DNA of 64,000 nucleotides. Source: Caulobacter segnis (lineage in GTDB: Bacteria > Pseudomonadota > Alphaproteobacteria > Caulobacterales > Caulobacteraceae). A program made the position numbers and the translations under genes. Where the stretch lies: contig NZ_QFQZ01000010.1 of assembly GCF_003243465.1 (NCBI RefSeq), forward strand, positions 11,812 through 75,811, read 5' to 3'. This document shows positions 36,123 to 47,097 of the stretch, in pieces. Numbering within the stretch: the first letter of the stretch is position 1; every line of letters begins with the position of its first letter. The notes beneath the pieces were generated by a model. That model searched no databases. It was not told where the DNA came from and was given only the letters and a program-made list of their open reading frames with translations.

Positions 36123-38054
36123 CTAGGCGTCGCTCAGCCGCCAGTAGGTCGCGTACCGCTGGTGGGCGATGCGGTGGTAGGGAACGAGGCGCACCGCGCC
36201 GCCCTCGGCCGAGGTCACCGTGAACTCCAGCGGCTTGCCCGTCGGCCGGATGCGGGCGGCGACCGAGGCTGGCTGGCCCGACAGCGTCGGCGGGGTGAAC
36301 GGGCCGTCGTTGTACTTCCCGTAGAGCCGTTCGTTGACGATGATGTCCGCGCCGGGCGCCAGGCCTTCGGTCCCCAGGGCGCCGGCCAGCACCAGCGGGC
36401 CGTGGGTGAAGACGGCGATGTTCGTGGCGGCGGGATCGGTCTCGAAGCCGGTCCGCATCTCAAGGCGCAGCTCGACCGTGTCGCCGTCCTTCCAGGTGCG
36501 GGCGATCTGGAGGTATCCGGGGGTTTTCGAGCGCAGCGCGACCTTGCCGTTGACCAGGACCGTCGCCGTGCGGCTCCAGCCCGGCTGGCGCAGCTTCAGC
36601 GTCAGGGCGGTCGGGCGCTTGAGGCTCCAGCGCAGGGTGGTGGTCGGGTCGTCCGGGAAGGTCGTGGTCTGGGTCAGGGTCGCGCCGTGCGCCTTCCAGG
36701 CGACCTTCGACGGAATGAACAGGTTCACGTACAGCGTCTTGGCGTCGTGGAAGTAGATCGAGTCCCGGTACTTGGCGTGGTTCTCCATGCCCGTGCCGGT
36801 GCAGCACCAGAACGAGTCGACCGGCGTGCAGTAGAGCTTCATGTAGCCCGGCCGCGCCCCCTGGAAGTAGGTGACCATGCCGCTGTCGGGGTCCTGCGAG
36901 GCCAGGATGCCGTTGTAGAGGGTGCGCTCGTAATAGTCGGCGTACTCGGCGCGCGGGTCCTGGGCGAACAGGGCGCGCGTCAGCTTCAGCATGTTGTGCT
37001 GGCAGCAGGTCTCCGAGCCCTTGGCCGAGAACACGCGCTTGTCGAAATCGGCGCGCGGGAAGAAGTGCTCGTTATCGCCCGAACCGCCGGTGGCGAACGA
37101 CCGCGTCCGGGTCACGGTGCGCCAGAAGAACAGGGCGGCGTCGCCGTAGGCGCCCTGGCCGGTGGCCTCATGCACGCGTTGGAAGCCGATGACCTTGGGG
37201 ATCTGGGTGTTGGCGTGCAGGCCATCCAGCGTGTCGCGGCCCTGGGACAGCGGCGTCAGCAGGGCCTTGTGCGAGAAGCGCTCGGCCGCGGTCCGGTAGC
37301 GCGCATCACCGGTCAGGACGAAGAGGTCGGCGAAGACCTCGTTCATGCCGCCGTGCTCGGTCTGCAGCATGGTCTCGAACTGGGCGTCCGACAGCGGGGC
37401 GGTCGCCTTGACCGTCCAATCGGCCAGGCGCAGCAGCACGGCGCGGCTGGTCTGGCTGTCGGCCAGCTGCCAGCCGTCGCGCAGGCCGGCGAACACCTTG
37501 TGCAGGGTGTACCAGGGCACGCCGGTGATCTTCTCGCCGCGAATATGAGCCGCGACCAGGGCAGGGCCCTTCGGGAAGGCGCAGATGAGGCCGGAGTTGG
37601 ACGCCGCCTGACAGGCGGCGAGTTCGTCGGCGATGTAGTCCACGCGCTGCTTGAACCGCGCGTCGCCGGTCGAGCGGTACATCAGGGCGCAGGCCGACTG
37701 GTAGTGGCCCAGGGTGTGGCCATGGCAGTTGATATCGGCCCACATCGCTTCCGACTCCCAGCCGCCGTAGGGCGGGGCCTTGGGCGCGAGGCCCGCGTTG
37801 GTGCGGAAGGCGCTGAGCAGGCGGTCGGGCTCCAGCGACAGCAGATAGGCCTCGGTCTGGCGCTGGGCGTGCAGGAAGGGGCTGTCGAGCAGCTCGACGT
37901 CGCGCATGTCGAACGGGGAGAGGCGGGGGGCGCCTGGAGCGGCGGCTGCGGCGGTCAGGGCGCTGGTCGAGGCCATAGCGCCCAGGGCGCCGGCGAGCAC
38001 GGAACGCCTGGGCCATCCCGCGCGGAGGCCGGAGCAGCAGTCACCATGGGCCAT
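36123..38054 (-). CDS. GH127/DUF1680-family glycoside hydrolase, Tat-exported
   Basis: A 643-residue protein of the DUF1680/GH127 family, whose characterised members are beta-L-arabinofuranosidases with a Zn-bound cysteine nucleophile. The N-terminus carries a twin-arginine signal (PRRSVLAGALGAMASTSALT), so it is probably exported folded by Tat. Family segments include WADINCHGHTLGHYQSACAL near residue 107, KGSETCCQHNMLKLTRALFA near 350 (Glu/Cys metal site) and YCTPVDSFWCCTGTGMENHA near 410 with the paired cysteines that hold the nucleophile. AGGGAG precedes the ATG. It probably acts on plant cell-wall arabinan or glycoprotein side chains. No arabinose transport genes are adjacent. Confidence 0.9.
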   Translation of the reverse strand: MAHGDCCSGLRAGWPRRSVLAGALGAMASTSALTAAAAAPGAPRLSPFDMRDVELLDSPFLHAQRQTEAYLLSLEPDRLLSAFRTNAGLAPKAPPYGGWESEAMWADINCHGHTLGHYQSACALMYRSTGDARFKQRVDYIADELAACQAASNSGLICAFPKGPALVAAHIRGEKITGVPWYTLHKVFAGLRDGWQLADSQTSRAVLLRLADWTVKATAPLSDAQFETMLQTEHGGMNEVFADLFVLTGDARYRTAAERFSHKALLTPLSQGRDTLDGLHANTQIPKVIGFQRVHEATGQGAYGDAALFFWRTVTRTRSFATGGSGDNEHFFPRADFDKRVFSAKGSETCCQHNMLKLTRALFAQDPRAEYADYYERTLYNGILASQDPDSGMVTYFQGARPGYMKLYCTPVDSFWCCTGTGMENHAKYRDSIYFHDAKTLYVNLFIPSKVAWKAHGATLTQTTTFPDDPTTTLRWSLKRPTALTLKLRQPGWSRTATVLVNGKVALRSKTPGYLQIARTWKDGDTVELRLEMRTGFETDPAATNIAVFTHGPLVLAGALGTEGLAPGADIIVNERLYGKYNDGPFTPPTLSGQPASVAARIRPTGKPLEFTVTSAEGGAVRLVPYHRIAHQRYATYWRLSDA

Positions 38055-38248
38055 ACGCGAACTCCCTGACGCGATGCGGCCGTGCGCCGCTTATTGTAGG
38101 AGTTATTAAGCGCTGAACGGCGCCGAGGAAAGCGTCTCGTCGGCGATTTACCGTCCGCGCCCTGGGCGTGGTCGATCGGGGCGGCCTGACTCACGACCGG
38201 CGCGGGTCGGGCCTCCCCATCGCGCCGATTCCCGCCTAAACGTCTGCC

Positions 38249-39064
38249 ATGTCGCAAGCATCATCCCCGGCGCCGCAAGGCCGTGTTCTCGTGATCGCCG
38301 GATCGGATTCCGGAGGCGGCGCGGGAATCCAGGCCGACATCAAGACGATCACCGCGCTTGGCGGCTATGCGGCCACGGCGATCACGGCGGTGACGGTGCA
38401 GAACACCCTGGGCGTCACGGGCGTCCACCCGATCCCGCTGGACATCATCGCCGCCCAGGCCCGCGCGGTGCTGGACGACATCGGGGCCGACGCGATCAAG
38501 ACCGGCATGCTGGGCGACGCCGCCGTGGTCGAGACCGTGGCCGCCGCGATCGACCACGCGGGCCAGGTCCCGGCGGTGGTCGACCCCGTCATGGTGGCCA
38601 AGGGCGGCGCGCCTTTGCTGGCAGAGGCGGCGATCGGCGCGGTCAAGGCGCTGATGATCCCGCGCGCGGCCCTGCTGACCCCCAACGCCCCCGAGGCCGC
38701 CGCCCTGACGGGCCTGACGGTCGAGACTACCGACGACCTGCGCCGCGCCGGCGAGGCCCTGCTGGCCCTCGGCGCCAAGGCGGTGCTGATGAAGGGCGGG
38801 CATGTGGCGGGAGACCGCGTCATCGACGTGCTGATGACGGCCGAAGGCGAGACGACCTTCGAGGGCGAGCGGATCGAGACCCGCCACACCCACGGCACCG
38901 GCTGCACCCTGGCCTCGGCCTGCGCGGCGGGGCTGGCTCAGGGCTTGCCGCTGGAGCAGGCGGTCGCCCGCGCCTGGAACTATGTCCACGAGGCTATGCT
39001 GCGCGCGCCCGGTTTCGGCGGCGGCCATGGCCCGCTGGACCACGGCTGGACGCTGCGCGCATGA
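38249..39064 (+). CDS. thiD: Bifunctional hydroxymethylpyrimidine kinase/phosphomethylpyrimidine kinase
   Basis: A 271-residue ThiD, which phosphorylates HMP and HMP-phosphate for thiamin synthesis. Ribokinase-fold signatures are VIAGSDSGGGAGIQADIKT near residue 13, VTVQNTLGVTGVHPIP near 47, ADAIKTGMLGDAAVVE near 77, VDPVMVAKGGAPLL near 110 and the anion hole/catalytic HTHGTGCTLASACAAGLAQG near 212. The last 4 bp overlap the next gene, so the two are translationally coupled. I looked for a TPP riboswitch upstream and did not find one. Confidence 0.96.
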   Translation: MSQASSPAPQGRVLVIAGSDSGGGAGIQADIKTITALGGYAATAITAVTVQNTLGVTGVHPIPLDIIAAQARAVLDDIGADAIKTGMLGDAAVVETVAAAIDHAGQVPAVVDPVMVAKGGAPLLAEAAIGAVKALMIPRAALLTPNAPEAAALTGLTVETTDDLRRAGEALLALGAKAVLMKGGHVAGDRVIDVLMTAEGETTFEGERIETRHTHGTGCTLASACAAGLAQGLPLEQAVARAWNYVHEAMLRAPGFGGGHGPLDHGWTLRA

Positions 39065-39645
39065 CGGGCGCGCTCGAAGCCCGGCTGGCCGAGATCGTCC
39101 GCGCCACCCCGACCACCTGGGCCGTGCTCCAGACGGCGCGCGAGCTGGACCTGCCCGACTGGATGATCTTCTCCGGCGCGGTCTACCAGCCTGTCTGGAA
39201 CCACCTGACGGGGCGGCCGCTGGACTACGGCATCAAGGACTATGACCTGGCCTATCACGACGCCGGCGATGTCAGCTACGAGGCCGAGGACGTGGTCATC
39301 AAGCGCGTCGCGGCCGCTTTCGACCCGCCGCTGCGCGACTTGGTCGAGGTTCGCAACCAGGCGCGGGTCCATCTGTGGTTCGCCGACAAGTTCGGGGCCG
39401 ACGAGCCCTATCCGCCTCTGGAGAGCAGCGCCGCGGCGCTGAAGCGCTTCGTCGCCACGGCCTTCTGCGTCGGCGTGCGTCTGGAGGCCGATGACAGCCT
39501 GACCGTCCACGCGCCGTTCGGCCTGGAGGATCTCTTCGCCCTGCGCTTGCGGCCCAATCCGCTGCGGCTGAAAGGCGCCGGCGGCTGGGAGCGCACGACG
39601 GGCTCGGCCAAGGCCCGCTGGCCGGAGATCACGATCGAGCCCTGA
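39061..39645 (+). CDS. Nucleotidyltransferase-like protein (NTP_transf_6 family)
   Basis: A 194-residue protein of the COG3575/NTP_transf_6 family. The core reads LPDWMIFSGAVYQPVWNHLT then GIKDYDLAYHDAGDVSYEAE near residues 55-80, with the Asp pair expected of nucleotidyltransferases, and ARVHLWFADKFG near 103. The substrate of this family is unknown. It overlaps the thiD stop by 4 bp (ATGA), implying co-translation, but a link to thiamin metabolism is not established. Confidence 0.85.
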   Translation: MTGALEARLAEIVRATPTTWAVLQTARELDLPDWMIFSGAVYQPVWNHLTGRPLDYGIKDYDLAYHDAGDVSYEAEDVVIKRVAAAFDPPLRDLVEVRNQARVHLWFADKFGADEPYPPLESSAAALKRFVATAFCVGVRLEADDSLTVHAPFGLEDLFALRLRPNPLRLKGAGGWERTTGSAKARWPEITIEP

Positions 39646-39730
39646 TTGTCACCGGGACAATAAAGGCTTTGCGCGGCGACACGCGCCCGCATAACAGCGA
39701 TGTCCAACGGATTTCCGGGAGATCGCCCGC

Positions 39731-40558
39731 ATGCGCCAGTGGACCATCGACGCCTTCGCCAGCGCCCCCTTCAAGGGCAATCCGGCCTGCGTGGTCGAGC
39801 CGTTCGACGCCTGGCCGACCGACGTCTGGATGCAGGCTCTGGCCGCCGAGAATAATCAGGCCGAGACGGCCTATCTGCTGAAGACGGACGATCCCGCGCG
39901 CTACGGCCTGCGCTGGTTCACGCCGACGCAGGAAGCCCCGCTGTGCGGCCACGCCACGCTGGCGGCGGCGCACATGCTGTTCGCGGAGCTCGGCGCCGAT
40001 GCGCCGCTGCTGACCTTCGACACCCTGTCGGGGCCGTTGACGGTGAAGCGCGCGGGGGAGGGTCTGGAGATGGATTTTCCCGCCGATCCGCCGCGCCGGA
40101 CCTCAATTCCGGATGGCCTCGCCGAGGCGCTGGGCGCGACGCCGGTCGAGGTCTGGGCGGGCGCCTATCTGATCGCGGTTCTGGAAGACGAGGCGACGGT
40201 GCGGGCGCTGAAGCCAGACCTGCCGGCCTTGAAGGCGATCGGCGGCGAGGCGACCGGTGGCCCTGGCCAGACGGTGGTGGTCGCCCAGGCCGATCCAGGG
40301 CGGCCCTATGCGGTCGTGAGCCGCTTCTTCGCCCCGGGCTTCGGCATTCCGGAGGACCCGACCACGGGCTCGGCCCACTGCATCCTCATGCCGCTCTACG
40401 GCGACAAGCTGGGCGCGGAGGTCCTGCGGTTCCACCAGGCCTATCCGGGCCGCGGCGGGGATCTGGAATGCGAACGCCGCGGCGCGCGTGTCTTGCTGCG
40501 CGGCCGCGGCGTCACCGTGTTGGAGAGCCGGCTCCGCGTGGAGCCGGCCTTCAGCTAG
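39731..40558 (+). CDS. PhzF-family isomerase/epimerase-like protein
   Basis: A 275-residue PhzF-family protein with the diaminopimelate-epimerase-like double-hotdog fold. It opens [20 protein letters not shown], has the catalytic Glu in [15 protein letters not shown] near residue 45, [13 protein letters not shown] near 74 and the conserved [20 protein letters not shown] near 205. PhzF in phenazine producers isomerises a dihydro-hydroxyanthranilate, but most homologues, as here, occur without phenazine genes and have unknown substrates. GGGAG precedes the ATG. Confidence 0.93.
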   Translation: MRQWTIDAFASAPFKGNPACVVEPFDAWPTDVWMQALAAENNQAETAYLLKTDDPARYGLRWFTPTQEAPLCGHATLAAAHMLFAELGADAPLLTFDTLSGPLTVKRAGEGLEMDFPADPPRRTSIPDGLAEALGATPVEVWAGAYLIAVLEDEATVRALKPDLPALKAIGGEATGGPGQTVVVAQADPGRPYAVVSRFFAPGFGIPEDPTTGSAHCILMPLYGDKLGAEVLRFHQAYPGRGGDLECERRGARVLLRGRGVTVLESRLRVEPAFS

Positions 40559-40564
40559 GCCCGA

Positions 40565-40915
40565 CTACCAGCGGGCGGGACCCTGACGGTTGCCATAGCC
40601 GTAGCCGTAGTCGCGGTCATGGCGTTCGTAGCGGATCTGCTGGCTGATGCGGTCGAAGCGGCGGTCGAGGTCGGCGCGTTCCCAGCCGTTCAGGCCGCCG
40701 CGACGGTAGCGCTGCTCCATGCGCTCGGTCTCGCGAAGGTCGGCCCGCAGCCGATAGGCTTCCTGGCGGGTCAGGGAACCGTTGCGCAGGCCAAAGTCGA
40801 TGCGGCGCTCCAGCTGGTCCTGGCGCTGCTGGATGGGCTGGGCCGATACGACGGGCGGAAGGGTGACGGCCGCCAGGGCCGAAACCGCGGCGATCGGAAT
40901 CATGATCTTCTTCAT
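40565..40915 (-). CDS. Small secreted hypothetical protein, Arg/Tyr-rich
   Basis: A 116-residue protein with a signal peptide (KKIMIPIAAVSALAAVTLPP, cleavage near VSA). The mature part is highly charged and helical: QRQDQLERRIDFGLRNGSLT, READ-like helices LRADLRETERMEQRYRRG and a Tyr/Gly-rich tail (DRDYGYGYGN). I do not recognise a named domain. AGAGGAA before the ATG supports expression. It is probably periplasmic; function unknown. Confidence 0.8.
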   Translation of the reverse strand: MKKIMIPIAAVSALAAVTLPPVVSAQPIQQRQDQLERRIDFGLRNGSLTRQEAYRLRADLRETERMEQRYRRGGLNGWERADLDRRFDRISQQIRYERHDRDYGYGYGNRQGPARW

Positions 40916-41040
40916 CGGTTCGGTTCCTCTTGATCATCATGTCCGCCGACGTTCCCAGAGGGACGACGGCGCTGAAGCAAGAAGAACTCGCGACGGCGGA
41001 AGCGGTTCTCAGAGGCGTGCTATAATGGGCTGGCCTGGGT

Positions 41041-42939
<1,899 letters not shown>

Positions 42940-43060
42940 AGGCGTCCAGGAGCTCGATTCGGCGGCAGTTTGCCGCAAGGTTCCTAACGCTTCACTTCTA
43001 AAAATGCGTGCGCGCCCGATCGTGCCAACGATTGCGCGCAAATACGGTATTGCAATTAAG

Positions 43061-43077
43061 TTAACTTCCTATTTACC
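43061..43077 (+). promoter_or_regulatory. CtrA-like half-site pair
   Basis: TTAACTTCCTATTTACC resembles the Caulobacter CtrA box TTAA-N7-TTAA with one mismatch in the second half. It lies about 35-50 bp upstream of the next gene's start codon, in an AT-rich promoter-like patch. Speculative. Confidence 0.3.
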
Positions 43078-43110
43078 TTCACCATTAGTGTTTCATTAAT
43101 GGAGGCGGGC

Positions 43111-43449
43111 GTGGAAAAAGTGTTTGTTGCTCAACGGGTCGCGACCAAGCTGTTCGCGTCGGAGAACGCCGTTGACGCGGCGATGGTCGAAACGGCCGAA
43201 CTGATGGCCGACCTGATGAAGGCTCGTAAGGATCTCGGCATCTCGGCCGTGGTCGGCGATCGCGCCGCCACGAAGCTGGCCGAAGCCATGAGCGCGCTGA
43301 GCCAGGCGCGGTCGGCGATGGTCGAAGCCCACTCGGAGCTGAACGAAACCAAGCTCCGCCTCGGCATCCGCACCAAGCTGGCTGGCGTGGAAGAAAAGAA
43401 CCAAGGCACCCGGACGACCGGCGAGGCGGGTCTCCGCCAGGTCATCTGA
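43111..43449 (+). CDS. Small helical hypothetical protein
   Basis: A 112-residue soluble protein, largely alpha-helical with Ala/Glu-rich heptad-like stretches: ENAVDAAMVETAELMADLMK and LAEAMSALSQARSAMVEAHS. I chose the GTG at 43111 because GGAGG lies exactly 5 bp upstream (43101-43105); the ATG at 43099 overlaps that Shine-Dalgarno. No recognised domain. It is a single-gene unit: a strong T-tailed hairpin follows directly. Confidence 0.75.
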   Translation: MEKVFVAQRVATKLFASENAVDAAMVETAELMADLMKARKDLGISAVVGDRAATKLAEAMSALSQARSAMVEAHSELNETKLRLGIRTKLAGVEEKNQGTRTTGEAGLRQVI

Positions 43450-43471
43450 AGGTTGCAATAGTTTAACCCAC

Positions 43472-43502
43472 AAGGCCTCTAATCCCGGTTAGAGGCCTTT
43501 TT
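43472..43502 (+). terminator. Intrinsic terminator
   Basis: AAGGCCTCTAA (43472-43482), loop TCCCGG, TTAGAGGCCTT (43489-43499), then a run of Ts. An 11 bp perfect stem; a strong terminator for the gene ending at 43449. Confidence 0.92.
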
Positions 43503-43503
43503 C

Positions 43504-43926
43504 ATGCCTATGTCGCTTTTTCTGATTCTGTCCTTGGCGTTGATTTTCGCCGTCTGCCTTTTCGCGATGGTGAAAGGCGGGGCGGCGGAGCGATACGCCG
43601 GCATGATCGTGGCGGCCTCGACGATCGGCGTCGAAATCATCCATTTGACGACACGGGGCGAGCTGCAAGGCCTGCTGCTGCTGGCCGTGGACGGCTTCGT
43701 CGGGGTCGGCTTTCTGCTTCTGGCCCTGCGCTACGCCAGCTTCTGGCTGGGCGGCGCCCTTCTTCTGCAGGCGATCCAGTTCAGCCTGCACGCCTATCAC
43801 TTCGTGACCGGCGCCCGCCGCGGCTACACCTACGCCCTGATCAACAACCTGGACTCGGCGGGTGTGCTCTTGTGCATCCTGCTGGGCGCGGCCATGGCCT
43901 GGCGTCGGCGAGCGGCGGGTAAATAA
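43504..43926 (+). CDS. Small polytopic membrane protein of unknown function
   Basis: A 140-residue inner-membrane protein with four predicted hydrophobic segments: SLFLILSLALIFAVCLFAMV, AGMIVAASTIGVEIIHL, LLLLAVDGFVGVGFLLLALR and DSAGVLLCILLGAAMAW. I do not recognise the family. The first ATG (43504) begins 2 bp after the T-run of the preceding terminator and has no Shine-Dalgarno; the ATG at 43510 is no better. Its expression signal is therefore unclear, although the composition is convincingly that of a membrane protein. Confidence 0.7.
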   Translation: MPMSLFLILSLALIFAVCLFAMVKGGAAERYAGMIVAASTIGVEIIHLTTRGELQGLLLLAVDGFVGVGFLLLALRYASFWLGGALLLQAIQFSLHAYHFVTGARRGYTYALINNLDSAGVLLCILLGAAMAWRRRAAGK

Positions 43927-43959
43927 TTTCTTCGCACGGCGAGAAAAGCGCGCGCCGCG

Positions 43960-44061
43960 ACAAATCTCTCCTTGCCTTTTGGCCGCGAACACGGTTTCTC
44001 GCCGGCGGGCCACGCCCTCCCAACGGGGCGCAGTCCATCTGTAAGGATGGGAGACATCGCT
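43960..44061 (+). promoter_or_regulatory. Structured serC leader, possible serC RNA motif
   Basis: The region before serC can form CGCCC...GGGGCG (about 44009-44027) and CCATC...GATGG (about 44035-44049) hairpins, the second just upstream of the start codon. A cis-regulatory serC motif is known upstream of serC in some alphaproteobacteria. I cannot confirm membership by eye. Confidence 0.35.
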
Positions 44062-45237
44062 ATGACCACGACCCTCGCCAAGCCGGCGATCCGCCCGGCG
44101 CGTCCCGAGTTCTCTTCCGGCCCCTGCGCCAAGCGCCCCGGCTGGACCCCCGAAAATCTCCGGAACGCCGTCCTCGGCCGTTCGCACCGCTCCAAGCTGG
44201 GCAAGGCGCGCCTGAAGGCCGCCATCGATCAGACGCGCGAAGTGCTGGAGGTCCCCGCCGACTTCCTGATCGGCATCGTCGCCGGCTCGGACACCGGCGC
44301 CGTCGAAATGGCGATGTGGTCGATGCTGGGCGCCCGCCCGGTCCAACTGCTGGCCTTCGAGTCCTTCGGCAAGGACTGGGTCACGGACGTCACCAAGCAA
44401 CTGAAGCTGCCCGACGTCGAGGTGCTGAGCGCCCCGTACGGCCAGCTGCCCGACACCGCCAAGGTCGATCCGGCCAAGGACCTGGTCTTCACCTGGAACG
44501 GCACCACCTCGGGCGTGCGCGTGCCCAACGCCGACTTCATCTCGGCCGACCGTGAAGGCATCACCATCTGCGACGCCACCTCGGCGGCGTTCGCCCAGGA
44601 GCTGGACTGGGCCAAGCTCGATGTCGTGACCTTCTCCTGGCAGAAGGCCCTGGGCGGCGAGGGCGCGCACGGTATCCTGATCCTGTCGCCGCGCGCGGTG
44701 GCCCGCCTGGAAAGCTACACGCCGGCCTGGCCGATGCCGAAGCTGTTCCGCATGACTAAGGCCGGCAAGATCGCCGCGGACATCTTCGAGGGCGCGACGA
44801 TCAACACCCCGTCGATGCTCTGCGTGGAAGACGCCCTGGACGCCCTGAAGTGGGCCGCCTCGATCGGTGGCCTGCAGGCCATGCAGGCTCGCGCCGACCA
44901 GAACCTGAAGGTCCTGGCCGACTGGGTCGCCAAGACCCCGTGGGTCGATTTCCTGGCCGCCACGCCGGAGATCCGCTCGAACACCTCGGTGTGCCTGAAG
45001 GTCGTGGATCCCAAGATCTGCGCCCTGCCTGAAGACGCCCAGGCCGACTTCGCCAAGAAGCTGGCCAGCCTGCTCGAGAAGGAGGGCGCGGCCCTCGACA
45101 TCGGCGGCTATCGCGACGCCCCGGCCGGCCTGCGCATCTGGTGCGGCGCCACCGTCGAGGCTTCGGACCTCGAGGCCCTGACGCCCTGGCTCGACTGGGC
45201 CTTCGCCACCGTCTCGGCCGAACTGGCCGCCGCTTAA
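44062..45237 (+). CDS. serC: Phosphoserine transaminase
   Basis: A 391-residue phosphoserine aminotransferase of the type found in alphaproteobacteria, which converts 3-phosphohydroxypyruvate to phosphoserine with glutamate. Segments are [19 protein letters not shown] near residue 14, [20 protein letters not shown] near 73, [15 protein letters not shown] near 140, and the PLP lysine in [20 protein letters not shown] near 193. The ATG at 44062 gives the family-like start; an open frame extends upstream without coding character. serA follows after a large palindromic repeat. Confidence 0.96.
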   Translation: MTTTLAKPAIRPARPEFSSGPCAKRPGWTPENLRNAVLGRSHRSKLGKARLKAAIDQTREVLEVPADFLIGIVAGSDTGAVEMAMWSMLGARPVQLLAFESFGKDWVTDVTKQLKLPDVEVLSAPYGQLPDTAKVDPAKDLVFTWNGTTSGVRVPNADFISADREGITICDATSAAFAQELDWAKLDVVTFSWQKALGGEGAHGILILSPRAVARLESYTPAWPMPKLFRMTKAGKIAADIFEGATINTPSMLCVEDALDALKWAASIGGLQAMQARADQNLKVLADWVAKTPWVDFLAATPEIRSNTSVCLKVVDPKICALPEDAQADFAKKLASLLEKEGAALDIGGYRDAPAGLRIWCGATVEASDLEALTPWLDWAFATVSAELAAA

Positions 45238-45243
45238 TTCGCG

Positions 45244-45346
45244 CCCTCCCTCCCCCTTGATGGGGGAGGGGCAGGGGTGGGGGTGATCCCCCGCCGCCTC
45301 AGCAAGCACCCCCATCCCAACCCTTCCCCCATCGAGGGGGAGGGGC
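45244..45346. repeat. Large compound palindrome between serC and serA (type C)
   Basis: Outer units CCCCCTTGATGGGGGAGGGG and its counterpart TTCCCCCATCGAGGGGGAGG are separated by complementary AGGGGTGGGGGTG and CACCCCCATCCCAACCCT segments around a short centre. The whole 103 bp could fold into one branched hairpin in the serC-serA mRNA. Confidence 0.8.
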
Positions 45347-45368
45347 CCGATATCCGGAGACCAACTCC

Positions 45369-46949
45369 ATGACCGCTCCCCGCGTCCTCATCGCCGACAA
45401 GCTCAGCCCCGCCGCCGTCGACATCTTCAAGAACCGCGGCCTCGACTTCGACATCAAGGTCGGCCTCTCGAAGGACGAACTGATCGCCGTGATCGGCGAC
45501 TATGACGGCATCGCCATCCGCTCGGGCGCCAAGCTCGACAAGGACGTGATCGCCGCCGCGAACAAGCTGCGCGTCATCGCCCGCGCCGGCATCGGCGTCG
45601 ATAACGTCGACATCCCAGCCGCCACGGCCAAGGGCATCGTCGTGATGAACACGCCCTTCGGCAACTCGATCACTACGGCCGAGCACGCCATCGCCATGAT
45701 GTTCGCCCTGGCCCGCCAGATCCCCGCCGCCGACGCCTCGACCCAGGCCGGCAAGTGGGAGAAGAACCGCTTCATGGGCGTGGAGCTCTACGCCAAGACC
45801 CTGGGCCTGATCGGCGCCGGCAACATCGGCGGCATCGTCGCCGACCGCGCGCTGGGCCTGAAGATGAAGGTCGTGGCCTACGACCCCTTCCTGTCGCCCG
45901 AACGCGCCGTCGAGATGGGCGTCGAGAAGGTCGAGCTGGAAGACCTGCTGGCCCGCGCCGACGTCATCACCCTGCACACCCCGCTGACCGACAAGACCCG
46001 CAACATCCTGTCGGCTGAAGCGCTCGCGAAGACCAAGAAGGGCGTGCTGATCGTCAACTGCGCCCGCGGCGGCCTTGTGGACGAGGCGGCCCTGCGCAAG
46101 CTGCTGGACGACGGTCACGTCGGCGGCGCGGCCTTCGACGTGTTCACGGTCGAGCCGGCCAAGGAAAACCCGCTGTTCGGCTCGGACAAGGTCGTCGCCA
46201 CCCCGCACCTGGGCGCCTCCACCAGCGAGGCCCAGGAGAATGTCGCCCTGCAGGTCGCCGAGCAGGTTTCGGACTATCTGCTGACCGGCGCGGTCACCAA
46301 CGCGCTGAACAGCCCGTCGATCACGGCCGAGGAAGCGCCGAAGCTGAAGCCGTTCGTGGCCCTGGCCGAGAAGATCGGCGCCTTCGCCGGCCAGATGGTC
46401 GACTTCGGCATCAAGGCCATCGACATCGCCTACGAGGGCGAGGTGTCGAACCTCAACGTCAAGCCGATGACCTCGGCCGCCCTGGCCGGCGTGCTCAAGC
46501 CGATGCTGGCCGAGATCAACATGGTTTCGGCCCCGGCCGTGGCCAAGGAGCGCGGCATCACCGTCTCCGAGAGCCGCCAGGAAGTCAGCCCCACCTATGA
46601 CAGCCTGATGCGCGTGACCATCACGACCGAGAAGGGCAAGCGCGCCTTCGCCGGCACGGTGATCGCCGGCGCGCCGCGCATCGTCGAGGTCAAGGGCATG
46701 GAGCTGGACGCGGCCTTCTCGCCGGCCATGCTGTACATCAACAACCTGGACAAGCCGGGCTTCATCGGCGCCCTGGGCGGCCTGCTGGGCGAGGCGGGCG
46801 TCAACATCGCCACCTTCAACCTGGGCCGCGTGGCCGCCGACGAGGACGCCATCGCCCTCGTGGGCGTCGACCAGGCCCCGGACGCCGCGCTGCTGGGCAA
46901 GATCCAGGCCCTGCCGCACGTCAAGGAAGCCCGCGCGCTGACGTTCTGA
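45369..46949 (+). CDS. serA: D-3-phosphoglycerate dehydrogenase
   Basis: A 526-residue long-form SerA, catalysing the first step of serine synthesis (3-phosphoglycerate to 3-phosphohydroxypyruvate). The NAD site is LGLIGAGNIGGIVADRALGL near residue 145; catalytic Arg/Glu/His are in VNCARGGLVDEAAL, then VFTVEPAKENPLF and VVATPHLGASTSEAQENVAL near 275. The C-terminal half holds the allosteric substrate-binding domain and an ACT domain (INNLDKPGFIGALGGLLGEA) that usually mediates serine feedback. GGAGA precedes the ATG. It pairs with serC in one pathway unit. Confidence 0.98.
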   Translation: MTAPRVLIADKLSPAAVDIFKNRGLDFDIKVGLSKDELIAVIGDYDGIAIRSGAKLDKDVIAAANKLRVIARAGIGVDNVDIPAATAKGIVVMNTPFGNSITTAEHAIAMMFALARQIPAADASTQAGKWEKNRFMGVELYAKTLGLIGAGNIGGIVADRALGLKMKVVAYDPFLSPERAVEMGVEKVELEDLLARADVITLHTPLTDKTRNILSAEALAKTKKGVLIVNCARGGLVDEAALRKLLDDGHVGGAAFDVFTVEPAKENPLFGSDKVVATPHLGASTSEAQENVALQVAEQVSDYLLTGAVTNALNSPSITAEEAPKLKPFVALAEKIGAFAGQMVDFGIKAIDIAYEGEVSNLNVKPMTSAALAGVLKPMLAEINMVSAPAVAKERGITVSESRQEVSPTYDSLMRVTITTEKGKRAFAGTVIAGAPRIVEVKGMELDAAFSPAMLYINNLDKPGFIGALGGLLGEAGVNIATFNLGRVAADEDAIALVGVDQAPDAALLGKIQALPHVKEARALTF

Positions 46950-46958
46950 GACTGATCG

Positions 46959-47079
46959 CCCTTCTCCCCTTGCGGGAGAAGGTGTCATCCGAAGGATGAC
47001 GGATGAGGGGTTGCACGGTATCGCCAGCGCGACCCCTCACCCGGCCCTTCGGGCCACCCTCTCCCGCAAGGGGAGAGGG
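46959..47079. repeat. Large compound palindrome after serA (type D)
   Basis: Outer units CTTCTCCCCTTGCGGGAGAA and CCCTCTCCCGCAAGGGGAGA are near-complementary, with inner hairpins TCATCC...GGATGA and GGCCC...GGGCC and a GATGAGGGGT / ACCCCTCACC pair between them. It resembles common alphaproteobacterial intergenic repeats and could also act as a terminator for serA. Confidence 0.8.
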
Positions 47080-47097
47080 ATACCGCCAAGGCCTCGC

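Noticed and set aside
38055..38248. A TPP riboswitch before thiD
   Set aside because: I looked for the conserved CUGAGA and the ACCUGAUC-like core in the 194 bp upstream and found neither.
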